From positions 992,932 through 1,056,931 of the forward strand of contig JAIXQO010000003.1 of the NCBI GenBank assembly GCA_027485695.1: a stretch of 64,000 nt of DNA. Direction: 5' to 3'. Positions 32,243-41,381 of the stretch are shown in pieces. Positions within the stretch are counted from its first letter, which is position 1. Every line of letters starts with the position of its first letter. Position numbers and translations under genes: made by a program. This DNA is from Pseudomonadota bacterium (GTDB lineage Bacteria > Bdellovibrionota > UBA1018). The notes below the pieces were generated by a model. The model saw nothing but the letters and a program-made list of their open reading frames with translations, was not told the DNA's origin and ran no database searches.

Positions 32243-32818
32243 ATGTCGGAAAATCAGCAACCCGTTTACGTCTCTCTCGAATTTACGCCGAACCCGAACA
32301 CGCTCAAGTACAGCGTGAATCGTCAGCTCCTGAAAACGCGCAAGGCCGCGAATTTTGTTTCGCTGACCGAAGCTCAAGAGAAGAGCCCGCTTGCAACGAA
32401 ACTTTTGAATATTCCTGGCATCTCGGGAGTGATGATCGGAACCGATTTCGTGACCGTCACCAAAAAAGACGACGGCGACTGGGATGTGGTTCACAAGAGC
32501 ACCTCTGATACCCTCGAGAATCACCTGAATGCCGGTGAGACGGTTGTTCGCGAAGAACTCTACGTTGCGTCCGTTGAGGCAGCGACGGCGGGAATCCTCG
32601 AGACCCGCATCCAAGAAATCCTCGACGCTGAGATTCGCCCAGCCGTTGCGATGGACGGCGGAGACATCACGTTCGATCGTTTCGAAGACGGAATCGTGTA
32701 CTTGCACATGCAGGGCTCTTGCGCTGGTTGCCCGTCTAGCACGGCAACCCTCAAGCAAGGCATTGAGACTCGTTTGAAAGACGCGATCCCCGAAGTGATC
32801 GAAGTCGTCGCCGTATAA
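32243..32818 (+). CDS. nfuA: NFU-type iron-sulfur carrier protein
   Basis: The 191-residue protein has the two-domain Nfu layout. The N-terminal NFU domain starts VSLEFTPNPNTLKYSVNRQL (residues 9-28) with a GVMIGTDFVTVTKK strand. The C-terminal NifU domain has IRPAVAMDGGDITFDRFEDG then QGSCAGCPSSTATLKQGIET, where the CxxC pair binds a shared 4Fe-4S cluster across a dimer. It delivers Fe-S clusters to apo-proteins. AGAAGGA eight bases before the ATG is a good ribosome binding site. The architecture is closer to mitochondrial NFU1 and alphaproteobacterial Nfu than to the E. coli A-type/NifU fusion. It precedes folE by about 80 bases. Confidence 0.92.
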   Translation: MSENQQPVYVSLEFTPNPNTLKYSVNRQLLKTRKAANFVSLTEAQEKSPLATKLLNIPGISGVMIGTDFVTVTKKDDGDWDVVHKSTSDTLENHLNAGETVVREELYVASVEAATAGILETRIQEILDAEIRPAVAMDGGDITFDRFEDGIVYLHMQGSCAGCPSSTATLKQGIETRLKDAIPEVIEVVAV

Positions 32819-32829
32819 GTTTTTTACGA

Positions 32830-32850
32830 GGGGGTGTAACTTTCACCCCC
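32830..32850. terminator. Short GC hairpin between nfu and folE
   Basis: GGGGGTG pairs with CACCCCC around seven bases. No T-run follows on the plus strand, so termination is uncertain; it could be an mRNA-processing or attenuating hairpin. Confidence 0.4.
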
Positions 32851-32898
32851 CGCTCCCGCGTATCCCATTGAGAAGTAGCAAAGGTGGAAACTACGCCC

Positions 32899-33516
32899 AT
32901 GAAATCAAATCCTCAAGTTATTGAACCGTTTCGCAAAGGTCTGGCATCCACTCCCGGTGAATCCCAAAAAGATTCGCTCGAGTTCGCAGCCGAGCTGATT
33001 TTGAAATCCGTGGGCGAAGATGCCACCCGTGAGGGTTTGCTGCGTACGCCTCATCGTTTCTCGAAGGCGATCCGCGAGGTTTGCGTGGGTTACACGATGA
33101 CCCTAGAAGACGCGATCGGACAGGGTGTATTCGCCGCCGAAGGCAAAGGACTCGTGGCCGTTCGTGAAACAGAATTTCATTCGCTCTGCGAACACCATCT
33201 TCTGCCGTTTTATGGTGCCGTGTCGGTGGCCTATTATCCGAACGAGAAAATCCTCGGTCTATCGAAGATTCCTCGGATCGTCGAAGTGTACTCCAAGCGG
33301 CTTCAGGTTCAAGAGCGCCTGACTCGCGAAATCTGCGAAGCGATCCAGAAATCCGTCGAGCCGCGCGCGGTTCTAGTTCGCGCGCATGCTCATCACCTGT
33401 GTATGCGCATGCGCGGCATCGAGGCGAGCGGTTCAGAAACGACGACAGAATTCTCCTGGGGGCTCGAAAGTCTCTCGGAAATCGAACGTGAGCGGCTCTT
33501 CAAGAGCGTTGACTAG
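32899..33516 (+). CDS. folE: GTP cyclohydrolase I
   Basis: FolE converts GTP to 7,8-dihydroneopterin triphosphate, the first step of folate and pterin synthesis, in the cytoplasm. The zinc and substrate residues are visible: FHSLCEHHLLPFYGAVSVAY and AHAHHLCMRMRGIEA (Cys and His ligands), plus GLSKIPRIVEVYSKRLQVQE. I start at the ATG at 32899, with AAAGGTGG 12 bases upstream; an in-frame GTG at 32884 is also possible and the N-terminal 15 residues are not conserved. Length about 205 is normal. No other folate genes are near. Confidence 0.96.
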   Translation: MKSNPQVIEPFRKGLASTPGESQKDSLEFAAELILKSVGEDATREGLLRTPHRFSKAIREVCVGYTMTLEDAIGQGVFAAEGKGLVAVRETEFHSLCEHHLLPFYGAVSVAYYPNEKILGLSKIPRIVEVYSKRLQVQERLTREICEAIQKSVEPRAVLVRAHAHHLCMRMRGIEASGSETTTEFSWGLESLSEIERERLFKSVD

Positions 33517-33580
33517 CCGTCTGGTCTTTCGTCAAAAAAGCGTCCGTTTTCATTCTGAGTTTTCTTGATAAGCTTGGGTG

Positions 33581-34090
33581 ATGACCTGTCCCGTATGCTC
33601 ATCCGCCCTCAAGTCGATCGTCGTTCAATCCGTCATGCTCGATGCGTGCGCGAAGGGTTGCGGTGGAGTCTGGTTCGACAAAAATGAACTCGACCGTTTT
33701 GACTCTCAGGCCGAGGCGGCAGGTTCTGATTTACTGAAGCAACTCCATCCTCAGATGGTTCCGGCCAACACCTCGGCTCCGCGGACCTGTCCGAAGTGCG
33801 TGAAATACAAAATGCAAAAACGTTTCGCCTGCGCCAAACGCAACGTCGGGGTGGACTCGTGCCCCGGTTGCGGTGGATTTTGGCTCGATACGGGAGAACT
33901 CGCACGGATCCAAGAAAACTGGCAAACGGACGCCGAGCGATTTCAAGCATTTGATTCGATGTTTGCGCAAGAAGTCGTCCCACTTATGGCCGCTGAACAG
34001 GCTCGAGTGGAGGGGAGCGCGCAGGTGTTCGGAAAAATCGATTCCGTGCTCAAGTTCATTCGACCGAGTTACTACATTCGCGGGAAATGA
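33581..34090 (+). CDS. Protein with two TFIIB-type zinc ribbons
   Basis: The 169-residue product carries two zf-TFIIB-like zinc ribbons: MTCPVCSSALK ... CAKGCGGVWFDKNELDRF, and RTCPKCVKYKM ... CPGCGGFWLDTGELARI. Both end in the family motif GGxWxDxGEL, which is found in many small bacterial proteins. A GTG just before the ATG is an alternative start. A cytoplasmic, perhaps nucleic-acid or protein-binding role is likely but undefined. It follows folE on the same strand by 64 bases. Confidence 0.85.
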   Translation: MTCPVCSSALKSIVVQSVMLDACAKGCGGVWFDKNELDRFDSQAEAAGSDLLKQLHPQMVPANTSAPRTCPKCVKYKMQKRFACAKRNVGVDSCPGCGGFWLDTGELARIQENWQTDAERFQAFDSMFAQEVVPLMAAEQARVEGSAQVFGKIDSVLKFIRPSYYIRGK

Positions 34091-34100
34091 GCCCGAGAGC

Positions 34101-34589
34101 CTAGAGGCGTCCCGCCTCGACTATGCAACGAAAAGATTCATTGATGTCCGGCACCGTACCGCACGCGTTCTCGAAATGCCCGGTGAACGTGCGATCTCCT
34201 TCGAGCGGTCGAAGTTGCCCGCGTAAATGAGTGAGTACGAAAAATTGGAATGCGGGTTTGCCGCGCTGATCGCATTCAGGATGCGTATCTCGGGCAATGA
34301 TCTTCAGCGAGTCTTGAAATATGGAACGGGGATCGTTCTCTTTTGCGAGGGTGACGGTTCCCTCGATCGGTCGGCTGTCGATTCGGTGTGAATAGTAGAT
34401 TTTTTTTAGGGTAGTGAGGTCCCTGAGTTCAGCCGCATACTGGCCATTGGTCATCCAGACGCGAAACAGCGAACGGGTGCCCTTGCACTCGAGCAAGGGT
34501 GCTGCACCGAATGCGGGGTGAGCCACCACCAGCCATCCGATGCTCAAGAGTACGATCCGTAACGTGCGGAAAGAGGTCTCTCGGTTCAT
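34101..34589 (-). CDS. Secreted protein of unknown function
   Basis: The 162-residue protein has a signal peptide (RTLRIVLLSIGWLVVAHPAF, cleavage near FGAAP). The mature part has Cys residues at LLECKGTRS, HPECDQRG, ENACGTVP and SFRCIVE, enough for two disulfides. The layout, an N-terminal short strand with Cys then beta strands (LFRVWMTNGQYAAELRDL), resembles many small exported proteins of this bacterial group. No function was recognised. It is convergent with the zinc-ribbon gene, 10 bases away. Confidence 0.72.
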   Translation of the reverse strand: MNRETSFRTLRIVLLSIGWLVVAHPAFGAAPLLECKGTRSLFRVWMTNGQYAAELRDLTTLKKIYYSHRIDSRPIEGTVTLAKENDPRSIFQDSLKIIARDTHPECDQRGKPAFQFFVLTHLRGQLRPLEGDRTFTGHFENACGTVPDINESFRCIVEAGRL

Positions 34590-34663
34590 TCGGCGCGGAA
34601 CTTATTGCACGATCGAAGGAAACGCAAAGGGCTTTTTCCAGTCCACGTTACGGACCTTACAGA

Positions 34664-35728
34664 TTACTGACTGGTCACGCGCAATACGGTCTCCGGCTGA
34701 GGATGGAGGATCGTTTGGTGAATTTTTACCATGCTATCATAGATGAAATCTCGGATTTCCTTTCGATCAGTTCTCACGAAAGCGGAATCTGAGGTTTCCT
34801 CATCATTGTCTCGAATCGCGCGAATGTAACTCGTCACGCCGATGATTTTGCCGTTCATCAAGAGTGGGCCACCGGAATCGCCTGGTCCGACGGTCGCGTT
34901 CTTGCCATCCGGCTTGGGTGCGTAAAATGGCCCTTTGTCTTGTGTGAGACCCGTAACGAAGATGAGTTCGTCTTCGAGATCGACGATTTCATTGAATCCT
35001 TTGCGCTTGGTCCCGCCACCGTTTGAGAAGTATTTTGCAAGCGATCCAGGTAGAAAACCTGCGATGAATTTAGCAGGATCAGGAACGTACAAATCATTCG
35101 CACCGAAGCCTACCATCGTAATGGGTGATCCAATCTTTGGAGAGGTCTCAGAGAATTTCAGGTACGAGCTTCGAGGAAAACCGCTGGACGGACTTTTGAT
35201 GGCGGAACTGGAGATCAGGAGCGCAACGTCGTTTCTCGAGTTGATGCAGTAGATATCATTGAACGCGCCTGGTGTTGCGGTGAATCCATCAGGGCAGCGA
35301 AATCCATTCAGGCGGGTTTTGCCGCTGGTGATCGGCATGCGGATCGCATCTGGATGAATCACGAGCGCGTCGATTCCCCAAGTTCGGTTCCCCGAGCGAA
35401 CCGTGGGGCCAGGAGTGTTTGCAATGGATTGGGCTAGCGGTAGATTTCCGGAGGCGACTGCTTTTTCGACGGCTTCGGTGCGGGCCTGAGTGTAAGCCAC
35501 CAGCACTTGCGCGCAGTGAGCCGCAGTTAAAATCGTTCCTTGCGCGATCATCGAGCCAGAGCAGAAGAACGATCCTTTTTGATCATCCATATGCAAAGAC
35601 ACGACGCCTGGGAATTCGCTCGCCGGAATCTCAATGCCGTTCGGCACCCACGCGTGGGCAGAACTCGATGTGGCGATCAGTGCGAATAAAGATGTGAAAA
35701 TACCGGATGACCGGATGCAGGTGCGCAT
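34664..35728 (-). CDS. Trypsin-like (S1) secreted serine protease
   Basis: The ATG at 35728 has AAGGAG about eight bases upstream and opens a signal peptide (SSGIFTSLFALIATSSSAHA); a longer frame would run into repeat DNA. The catalytic triad is visible: His in TILTAAHCAQ, Asp in SRNDVALLISS and Ser in GPGDSGGPLLM. The Cys of AAHC and of FFCSGSM give the usual disulfide. An insertion of about 60 residues lies between the His and Asp regions. It is exported and probably digests protein outside the cell or in the periplasm, which would fit a predatory or scavenging life. It is the only gene on its strand before repeat copy C. Confidence 0.92.
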   Translation of the reverse strand: MRTCIRSSGIFTSLFALIATSSSAHAWVPNGIEIPASEFPGVVSLHMDDQKGSFFCSGSMIAQGTILTAAHCAQVLVAYTQARTEAVEKAVASGNLPLAQSIANTPGPTVRSGNRTWGIDALVIHPDAIRMPITSGKTRLNGFRCPDGFTATPGAFNDIYCINSRNDVALLISSSAIKSPSSGFPRSSYLKFSETSPKIGSPITMVGFGANDLYVPDPAKFIAGFLPGSLAKYFSNGGGTKRKGFNEIVDLEDELIFVTGLTQDKGPFYAPKPDGKNATVGPGDSGGPLLMNGKIIGVTSYIRAIRDNDEETSDSAFVRTDRKEIRDFIYDSMVKIHQTILHPQPETVLRVTSQ

Positions 35729-35993
35729 ACGTGAGAACTCCTTAGAGAAATGAAAAAAGGAAGAAGAGGGGGGACGATGATAGAATTTTTTAAAAAAAGA
35801 AGCGCTCGCGCGGAACGAATTCCGGGAGGCTGATTGTCGGCAGAGCAATCTCAGTGCCAAAATGTTTTGCACCTGAACTCGAACGAGATGCCACGAAAGC
35901 TGAGATTCCACGGCGAAGTCGTTTTCACCGGGAAAAAAAGCCATGACAAAAATCGTTTGTCTGAAATGTGGACTGACGAAATCTGAAAAAAAA

Positions 35994-36073
35994 CAAAATT
36001 CGCAGGAGAGCGAATTTTCACGCGGAAGCAAAGCGAACGCGCCCGCAGGGTTTTGGGCCAGGATGGCCCAAAA
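35994..36073. repeat. HNH-linked two-hairpin repeat, copy C
   Basis: CAAAATTCGC / GCGAATTTT form hairpin 1 and TTTTGGGCC (36051-36059) / GGCCCAAAA (36065-36073) a perfect nine-base hairpin 2 around AGGAT. The spacer has CGCGGAAG and CGCGCCCGCAGGG, as in copies A and B. It occupies the 403-base gap 35729-36131 directly beside the RND terminator. The rest of that gap holds no gene I can support. Confidence 0.7.
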
Positions 36074-36076
36074 TAA

Positions 36077-36108
36077 AAACGCGACCCCTGAATCAGGGAT
36101 CGCGTCTC
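36077..36108 (-). terminator. Terminator of the efflux operon
   Basis: ACGCGA.CCCT pairs with AGGG.TCGCGT around a short loop. On the minus strand it is followed by TTTTTATTTT. It lies 24 bases after the RND stop codon. Confidence 0.8.
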
Positions 36109-36131
36109 ATGAGAGTTTGATTTTCTCAGTC

Positions 36132-39100
36132 TTACGAGTGTCCGTTTGCGGTGACGTTGACTTGAGCACTCGGAAGAGCGCGCCCTTCTTCGAGCGCTTT
36201 CAGGTCTTCGGCGAGTTCGTCGGTGTCCGTCGCGCCCACTAATTTCTTGAGGCCCTTGTTCGACCATTCGCGGAAACGGTCGATGTAAACGAACGCAACC
36301 GGAACGACGATCAAGGTGAGGAGTGTCGAGCTGATAAGGCCGCCGATGATCGCCCAACCCATGGATGTACGTTGCTTGGAGGCTTCGTTTAATCCGATGG
36401 CGAGCGGGATCATGCCGAAGATCAGCGCGAACGTCGTCATCAAGATCGGGCGAAGGCGAGTGCGTCCTGCGATGATCATCGCCTCGACGCGGGACTTGCC
36501 CTCTCTCAATTGATGGTTCGCGTAGTCGACGAGGAGAATCGAGTTTTTGGCCGAAACCCCCATCAACATCACCATGCCGATCATCGAGAAGATGTTCAAG
36601 CTCTCACGGGAAACCGCAAGCGCGACCAGTGATCCGCACATGGCGAGTGGGAGCGCGAGCATGATCGTCGCAGGCGTCACAAACGATTCATAAAGCGATG
36701 CGAGAACGAGGAAGATGAACAGGATGCCTAAGCCCATGGCCATGACCATCCCGGATTGCATCTCCTGGAAGTTCTCCGCTTGCCCGATGAAAGCGTAGGT
36801 GTATCCCGGAGGGAGTTTGAGCTCCGGATCGCTCGCCATCTTGGTTCTGAGGTCTGCCATCAGGGCGTTCAAGTCTCCGCCGGGCGCAATATCCGCGTTG
36901 AGTTGGATGTAGCGCATGCGGTCTTGGCGGTTGATCTTGGTCGGACCCGTGGTTTTCACCGGAGTCGTCACATCAGAGAGCCGGATGAGCTTCTCGTTGA
37001 TGTTTGAGACCTTGGTTTGACCGAAATCGCGTTCTAGGTTGCGCTGGTCATCTTGGAGTCGGACGCGAATGTCATATTCGACGCCGTTCTCTCGGAATTT
37101 TGCGGCTTGGATACCTTCGACTTGAGCGCGGAGTTCTTGGCCGAGGGAGACGCTCGAAATGCCGAGTGCTTCCATGCGACGCTTGTTCGGTACGACTTGG
37201 AACTCTGGTTTTCCTGAGCGGTAATTCGTGTCGACGTCTTTGAGCGCCGGACTTTGTTTCACGTACTTCGCGAGTTTTTGCGTGTACTCGTCGAGCACCT
37301 TCATGTCATTGCCCATGATGTTCAAGTTGAACGGTCGTTGACCGCCACCGACGGCGTCAAAGTCTTTGACGATCGGATTAGCGTAAGCGAAATCCTTGGC
37401 CAAGATCTCACGAATGCGGTCCTTGAACTGAGACGTATTCACGCCTCGGCGTTCCTTGCCCGGCACCATGGAGATGTACATCTCGGCGGTGTTCGATTCA
37501 CCACCGAGATAACTGCCTACGGTCAGCGTCGCGAGTTTCACTTCTCGCTCTTTGCGAACACGCTCCGATACGGCTTGGCCGACTTCGGTCATCTTGTCGA
37601 GCGAAGTGCCCGGAGGCATTTCAAGCGCGATTTGGAATTCACCGTTGTCTTGCGCCGGCAAGAACGTACTTGGAACAAGTTTTCCAGTAGCGCATGAGCC
37701 TAAGAAAATCACGAGAGTCATTCCCATCGTCGTCAGTGGGCGACGCATGGTGAGAGCGACGAATTTCTCGTATTTGTTCTCGAGCCAGCTCTGGAATCGA
37801 TCGAACATCTGAAGGGCGCGAGCGATCGGGCCTTTTTTCGCGTGCAGGTGCTCGACCTTGCCCGCAAAATAAGCCGAAAGCATCGGAGCGATGGTCAGTG
37901 CATCGAAGAGCGAGATCGCCATTGCGAAGCAGACCGTCAGGCCGAATTCGCGGAGAAATTGCCCGATGACGCCCGGAATGAATCCGACCGGTGCGAACAC
38001 TGCGATGACCGCAAGCGTAGTCGCGATGACGGCGAGGCGGACCTCGGCCGTTCCTTCGCTGGCGGCGCGGATCGGGTTCTTGCCCATTTCGATGTGCCGG
38101 AAAATGTTTTCCCGCACGACGATGGCATCGTCGATCAGAAGACCGACCGAGATCGAGAGCGCCAAGAGACTCATGACGTTGATCGTGAATCCTGCGACGG
38201 CCATCAAAATGAACGCGCCGATGAGCGAGTTCGGGAGTGCGAGTGCGGTGATGAACGTCGAACGGCCGGAGCCCAAGAAGAAAAACACGACCAGGACGGC
38301 GAGTGCGATACCAATGATGATCGTCTCTTTGACGTCCAGGACGTTGGCTTCGATCCAGAGGCTGGAGTCGCGAACGACTTCGATTTTGCCTTTGCCTTCG
38401 AGCGTCGCAATCACCGGGTTCACGTCTTGGGAGCGTTTAATGAGTGCCTTGACGACTTCCACGGTGTTGGAACCTGACTGTTTATAGGCGGCAATGAAAA
38501 CGGATTTCTTGCCGTTCACGTACGAACGCATGCTTTCGTCCACCAGAGTATCTTCGACTTTTGCGATGTCTCCGATGCTCGTTGGGATATCGTTCCCTAA
38601 GAAGTTCACGATCGTAGAGGAGATGTCCTTAACGGAGCTGTATTGACCGACCGTTCTGAAGACTGTTTCGACTTCGGTGCGATCGCTCTTGCCGACGGGA
38701 ACGTTCTCGCCCGAAGCGCGGAGACGGTTAACGACTTGGGTCGCTGAGATCTCTCGAGCATTCAGTTTATTTCGATCGAGTTTGACGTGGATTTCGCGAC
38801 GACGTCCGCCCCAGACTTCGACTTTGCCGACTTGTGAAACCTGTTCAAAACGTGGACGAATGTATTCATTCGCCAGGTCATAGAGCTGAGCCTCGGGGAG
38901 GTCAGCTGATACAGAGAACAACACGACCGGTTGGTCGGATGGATCGATCCGTCGAATGATCGGTTCATCGCGAATATCGTCCGGGAATTTGGATTTCGCG
39001 GCGCTGACACGGTCGCGGACCTGCTGTTCAGCCACCTTGATATCGGTGGCCAATGTGAACTCCGCGATGACCTGGGAGACGCCTTCTTGGTTGATCGAAG

Positions 39101-39341
39101 ATAGACGCTTGATTCCGGAGATTGTGGAGATCTCGTCTTCGAGCGGTTTTGAAACGAGGGTCTCGACTTCGTTCGGAGCGGCGCCCGGATAAACTGTCAT
39201 AACAGTCACGACCGGGAAAGTCACATCCGGGAACAGGTCGACGCCGAGTTTGTTGATCGAAATGAGGCCCACCGAGAGCATCAGGATGATGATGCAAGTG
39301 ATGAACGTCGGGCGATTGATCGATAGGTTAGCTAAATTCAT
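36132..39341 (-). CDS. RND-family efflux permease (AcrB/HAE1-like)
   Basis: The 1069-residue protein has the AcrB plan: an N-terminal transmembrane helix (TFITCIIILMLSVGLISINK), a large periplasmic porter/docking domain, six helices, a second periplasmic loop and six helices. The family signatures are visible: FPDVTFPVVTVMTVYPGAAP, and the proton-relay Asp pair in TM4 (SVGLLIDDAIVVRENI, near residue 402) with Lys in TM10 (MGVSAKNSILLVDYA). It pumps substrates out using proton motive force. AAGGA precedes the ATG. It is the third gene after TetR and TolC, nine bases beyond the TolC stop. No membrane fusion protein is in the operon, which AcrB-type pumps normally need. Confidence 0.95.
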   Translation of the reverse strand: MNLANLSINRPTFITCIIILMLSVGLISINKLGVDLFPDVTFPVVTVMTVYPGAAPNEVETLVSKPLEDEISTISGIKRLSSINQEGVSQVIAEFTLATDIKVAEQQVRDRVSAAKSKFPDDIRDEPIIRRIDPSDQPVVLFSVSADLPEAQLYDLANEYIRPRFEQVSQVGKVEVWGGRRREIHVKLDRNKLNAREISATQVVNRLRASGENVPVGKSDRTEVETVFRTVGQYSSVKDISSTIVNFLGNDIPTSIGDIAKVEDTLVDESMRSYVNGKKSVFIAAYKQSGSNTVEVVKALIKRSQDVNPVIATLEGKGKIEVVRDSSLWIEANVLDVKETIIIGIALAVLVVFFFLGSGRSTFITALALPNSLIGAFILMAVAGFTINVMSLLALSISVGLLIDDAIVVRENIFRHIEMGKNPIRAASEGTAEVRLAVIATTLAVIAVFAPVGFIPGVIGQFLREFGLTVCFAMAISLFDALTIAPMLSAYFAGKVEHLHAKKGPIARALQMFDRFQSWLENKYEKFVALTMRRPLTTMGMTLVIFLGSCATGKLVPSTFLPAQDNGEFQIALEMPPGTSLDKMTEVGQAVSERVRKEREVKLATLTVGSYLGGESNTAEMYISMVPGKERRGVNTSQFKDRIREILAKDFAYANPIVKDFDAVGGGQRPFNLNIMGNDMKVLDEYTQKLAKYVKQSPALKDVDTNYRSGKPEFQVVPNKRRMEALGISSVSLGQELRAQVEGIQAAKFRENGVEYDIRVRLQDDQRNLERDFGQTKVSNINEKLIRLSDVTTPVKTTGPTKINRQDRMRYIQLNADIAPGGDLNALMADLRTKMASDPELKLPPGYTYAFIGQAENFQEMQSGMVMAMGLGILFIFLVLASLYESFVTPATIMLALPLAMCGSLVALAVSRESLNIFSMIGMVMLMGVSAKNSILLVDYANHQLREGKSRVEAMIIAGRTRLRPILMTTFALIFGMIPLAIGLNEASKQRTSMGWAIIGGLISSTLLTLIVVPVAFVYIDRFREWSNKGLKKLVGATDTDELAEDLKALEEGRALPSAQVNVTANGHS

Positions 39342-39350
39342 AAAGGATCC

Positions 39351-40739
39351 TTATCCTCCAAAAGTCCGCATGCGAGCCAGGATCTGGAGCACTTCGCTCT
39401 GGGCTTGGATCCGGCTGGATTCGGCGTTGTTATAATCAGTTTCGAAAATGAGGTTTTGATAAGTCGTGGTACGTCCGCGAGACAGTCGCTTGCGTTCGTT
39501 CAGGGCTTTTTTCTGCTGAATGGCCGCGAGTTTTTCTGCGATCGTCAGGCGGGCCTTGGCTTCGTTCAGGCTGTTGACGAGGTTTTTCCATTCCACTTCT
39601 TGATTGAATAGTTTTTGATCGGCTGAGATTTCGGCGGCGACTCGTTCGCGGCCATAACCGGAACGGATGTCCGCGGCCTTGCCGAATGAAAGCGCCGTAG
39701 TCAGGCGGATGCCGATGGTGCGAGTCGGAGCATCACTCTTGAATGAATTCGAGATCGCGTCCGAGCGGAATTCGTCCTGCGAGTTGAAAGCATAGGCGCC
39801 GAACACTTGTAGTTTCGGTTTCGTGCTTTCGGCTCCCAATGTGGCTTGCGCAGCCGCTGCGCGGCTTTGTTCGCGTGCGGCGCGAACGTCATCGCGCATC
39901 TCGGTGCGAACCGGGACGCGGATCCTAGTCGGGTCAGGGAGTGCGACGTTTTCTTCGACGAGGTCTGAGTCGATCCCGCGCGCGCGATTGAAATTTCGTG
40001 CGGCCACGCGCGCCTGGTCTTGGCTCGCTTGGAGCGCGAGTTTTGTCGCCTCCAGGTTCGCTTCGGCTTGATAGAGGTCGGCGTCATCGCCGAGGTTTAA
40101 TTTAAATCGGCGATTGTTCCAGCCGTAGATTTCTTGCGCACGCTCAAGAGAGTTTTTATAGACCTGGGTAACCGCACGAGCGGAGGCGAGCTGGAAATAG
40201 GCGGTCTCAGCTTCGGCGCGGGCTGCTTTTGCGGCGAAACTGTTTTGATACCGAGCGGCCAGGGTGGCGGCGTCGTTGACGGCTTCGCGCGCCTGGGTTT
40301 CGCTTCCCAGCCAGTTTCTCCAAAGGTCGAACGAGAGTTCGAGATTCGGAGAACCGTAATAGTAGATCGGACGACCGAGTCCCACGTAACCGGTTTGAAT
40401 CAGGCTATAGCCCAATTTCCCTTCGAGACCGAAGTTGGTGAGTTGGCTCACGTTGACGTCAAAAATATTATTTTTGAAATGGTCGAAGATCAGGAACGGG
40501 CTTTGACGTTTGTCCTTGGTCCACTGCGCAGTCGCGCTGAGCTGAGGGGCGTAAATCTGCGCGGCTTCTTCGGAACGAAGTGCGGCGCCTTCGCTCGCTT
40601 CTCGAGCAGCTTTGACGTCGGGGCTCGATCCTTCGACTTGAGTGAGGTACTCGTCGAGCGAGAGCGAGGCCGCGCAGGCGACCTGTGCCCAAACGACGAG
40701 CGCAAGGGGGGCGATTCGGGACAAAAGATGCGATTTCAT
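39351..40739 (-). CDS. TolC-family outer-membrane channel protein
   Basis: The 462-residue protein has a signal peptide (SRIAPLALVVWAQVACAASL), then the TolC repeat pattern: LDEYLTQVEGSSPDVKAARE, a QTGYVGLGRPIYYYGSPNL barrel region and long alpha-helical hairpins (EAAQIYAPQLSATAQW, NRRFKLNLGDDADLYQAEA). It forms the outer-membrane exit duct for the adjacent RND pump. Its ATG overlaps the TetR stop by four bases (ATGA), and the pump gene starts nine bases after its stop. Confidence 0.93.
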   Translation of the reverse strand: MKSHLLSRIAPLALVVWAQVACAASLSLDEYLTQVEGSSPDVKAAREASEGAALRSEEAAQIYAPQLSATAQWTKDKRQSPFLIFDHFKNNIFDVNVSQLTNFGLEGKLGYSLIQTGYVGLGRPIYYYGSPNLELSFDLWRNWLGSETQAREAVNDAATLAARYQNSFAAKAARAEAETAYFQLASARAVTQVYKNSLERAQEIYGWNNRRFKLNLGDDADLYQAEANLEATKLALQASQDQARVAARNFNRARGIDSDLVEENVALPDPTRIRVPVRTEMRDDVRAAREQSRAAAAQATLGAESTKPKLQVFGAYAFNSQDEFRSDAISNSFKSDAPTRTIGIRLTTALSFGKAADIRSGYGRERVAAEISADQKLFNQEVEWKNLVNSLNEAKARLTIAEKLAAIQQKKALNERKRLSRGRTTTYQNLIFETDYNNAESSRIQAQSEVLQILARMRTFGG

Positions 40740-41350
40740 GGGGTGCTACCTTCCATTGCCATTCTGACGAGGCCTTTGATGATGCGATCTCGGTAGGCGG
40801 GATCGCGAAGAGAAATACCGAAAAAATCTTCGTGCATCGGATCGATGCGGAGCGTGTGCACCATTGCGCCGATGAAGAGCATCGTGCGGTCTTCGGGGAT
40901 GATGTCTGCGGCGAGGACGCCGATCTCTTGAGCGGTTCTGAAAAACGCGACCAAGTTGTCGTGTGCTTTTCGGAATACGCGTTCGTAGATGTCGCGAGTT
41001 CCAACGCGCACAGTGACCATGCACTCGCGGTTCATGATCTCGTTGAGTTCGGGCTCATTCATGCTGTAGTCCATGTTTTCTTCGAGCATGAGGGTGAGGC
41101 GGGTGCGCATGTCATCAAAACTGGTGGGACCTTTGAGGAACCGTTCGGTGGCACCTACACGGCTATTTCCAAACTCTTCGAGGAGCGCGTGGAATAGATT
41201 TTCTTTTCCGTTGAAGTGGTAGCTGACCAGGCTCACATTCACTCCCGCCTGTTCGGCGATTTCTTTGACCGTCGTGCCGTCGAATCCCTTTTTTGCAAAA
41301 AGGGTCTTCGCTGCTTTCAGCAAAAGGTCTTTGGTGCTGTCATTTGCCAT
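40736..41350 (-). CDS. TetR-family repressor of the efflux operon
   Basis: The 204-residue protein has an N-terminal TetR HTH: LLLKAAKTLFAKKGFDGTTV then KEIAEQAGVNVSLVSYHFN and KENLFHALLEEF. The C-terminal ligand domain is of the CerR/AcrR-like type. It is the first gene of the pump operon and overlaps tolC by four bases, so it likely represses its own operon. The perfect palindrome at 41382 lies 31 bases upstream of its start and is the likely operator. The effector is probably a pump substrate. Confidence 0.93.
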   Translation of the reverse strand: MANDSTKDLLLKAAKTLFAKKGFDGTTVKEIAEQAGVNVSLVSYHFNGKENLFHALLEEFGNSRVGATERFLKGPTSFDDMRTRLTLMLEENMDYSMNEPELNEIMNRECMVTVRVGTRDIYERVFRKAHDNLVAFFRTAQEIGVLAADIIPEDRTMLFIGAMVHTLRIDPMHEDFFGISLRDPAYRDRIIKGLVRMAMEGSTP

Positions 41351-41381
41351 GATGCCAGTATCGGTGAATCCTTTTAAAAAA

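Noticed and set aside
35943-36242. Plus-strand frame starting MTKIVCLKCGLTKSEKK
   Set aside because: It has a CxxC but no ribosome binding site, runs through the repeat copy C and the RND terminator, and ends inside the RND gene on the other strand.
37842-38487. Two long plus-strand frames antisense to the RND pump
   Set aside because: They are highly charged or low-complexity shadows of a well supported pump gene.
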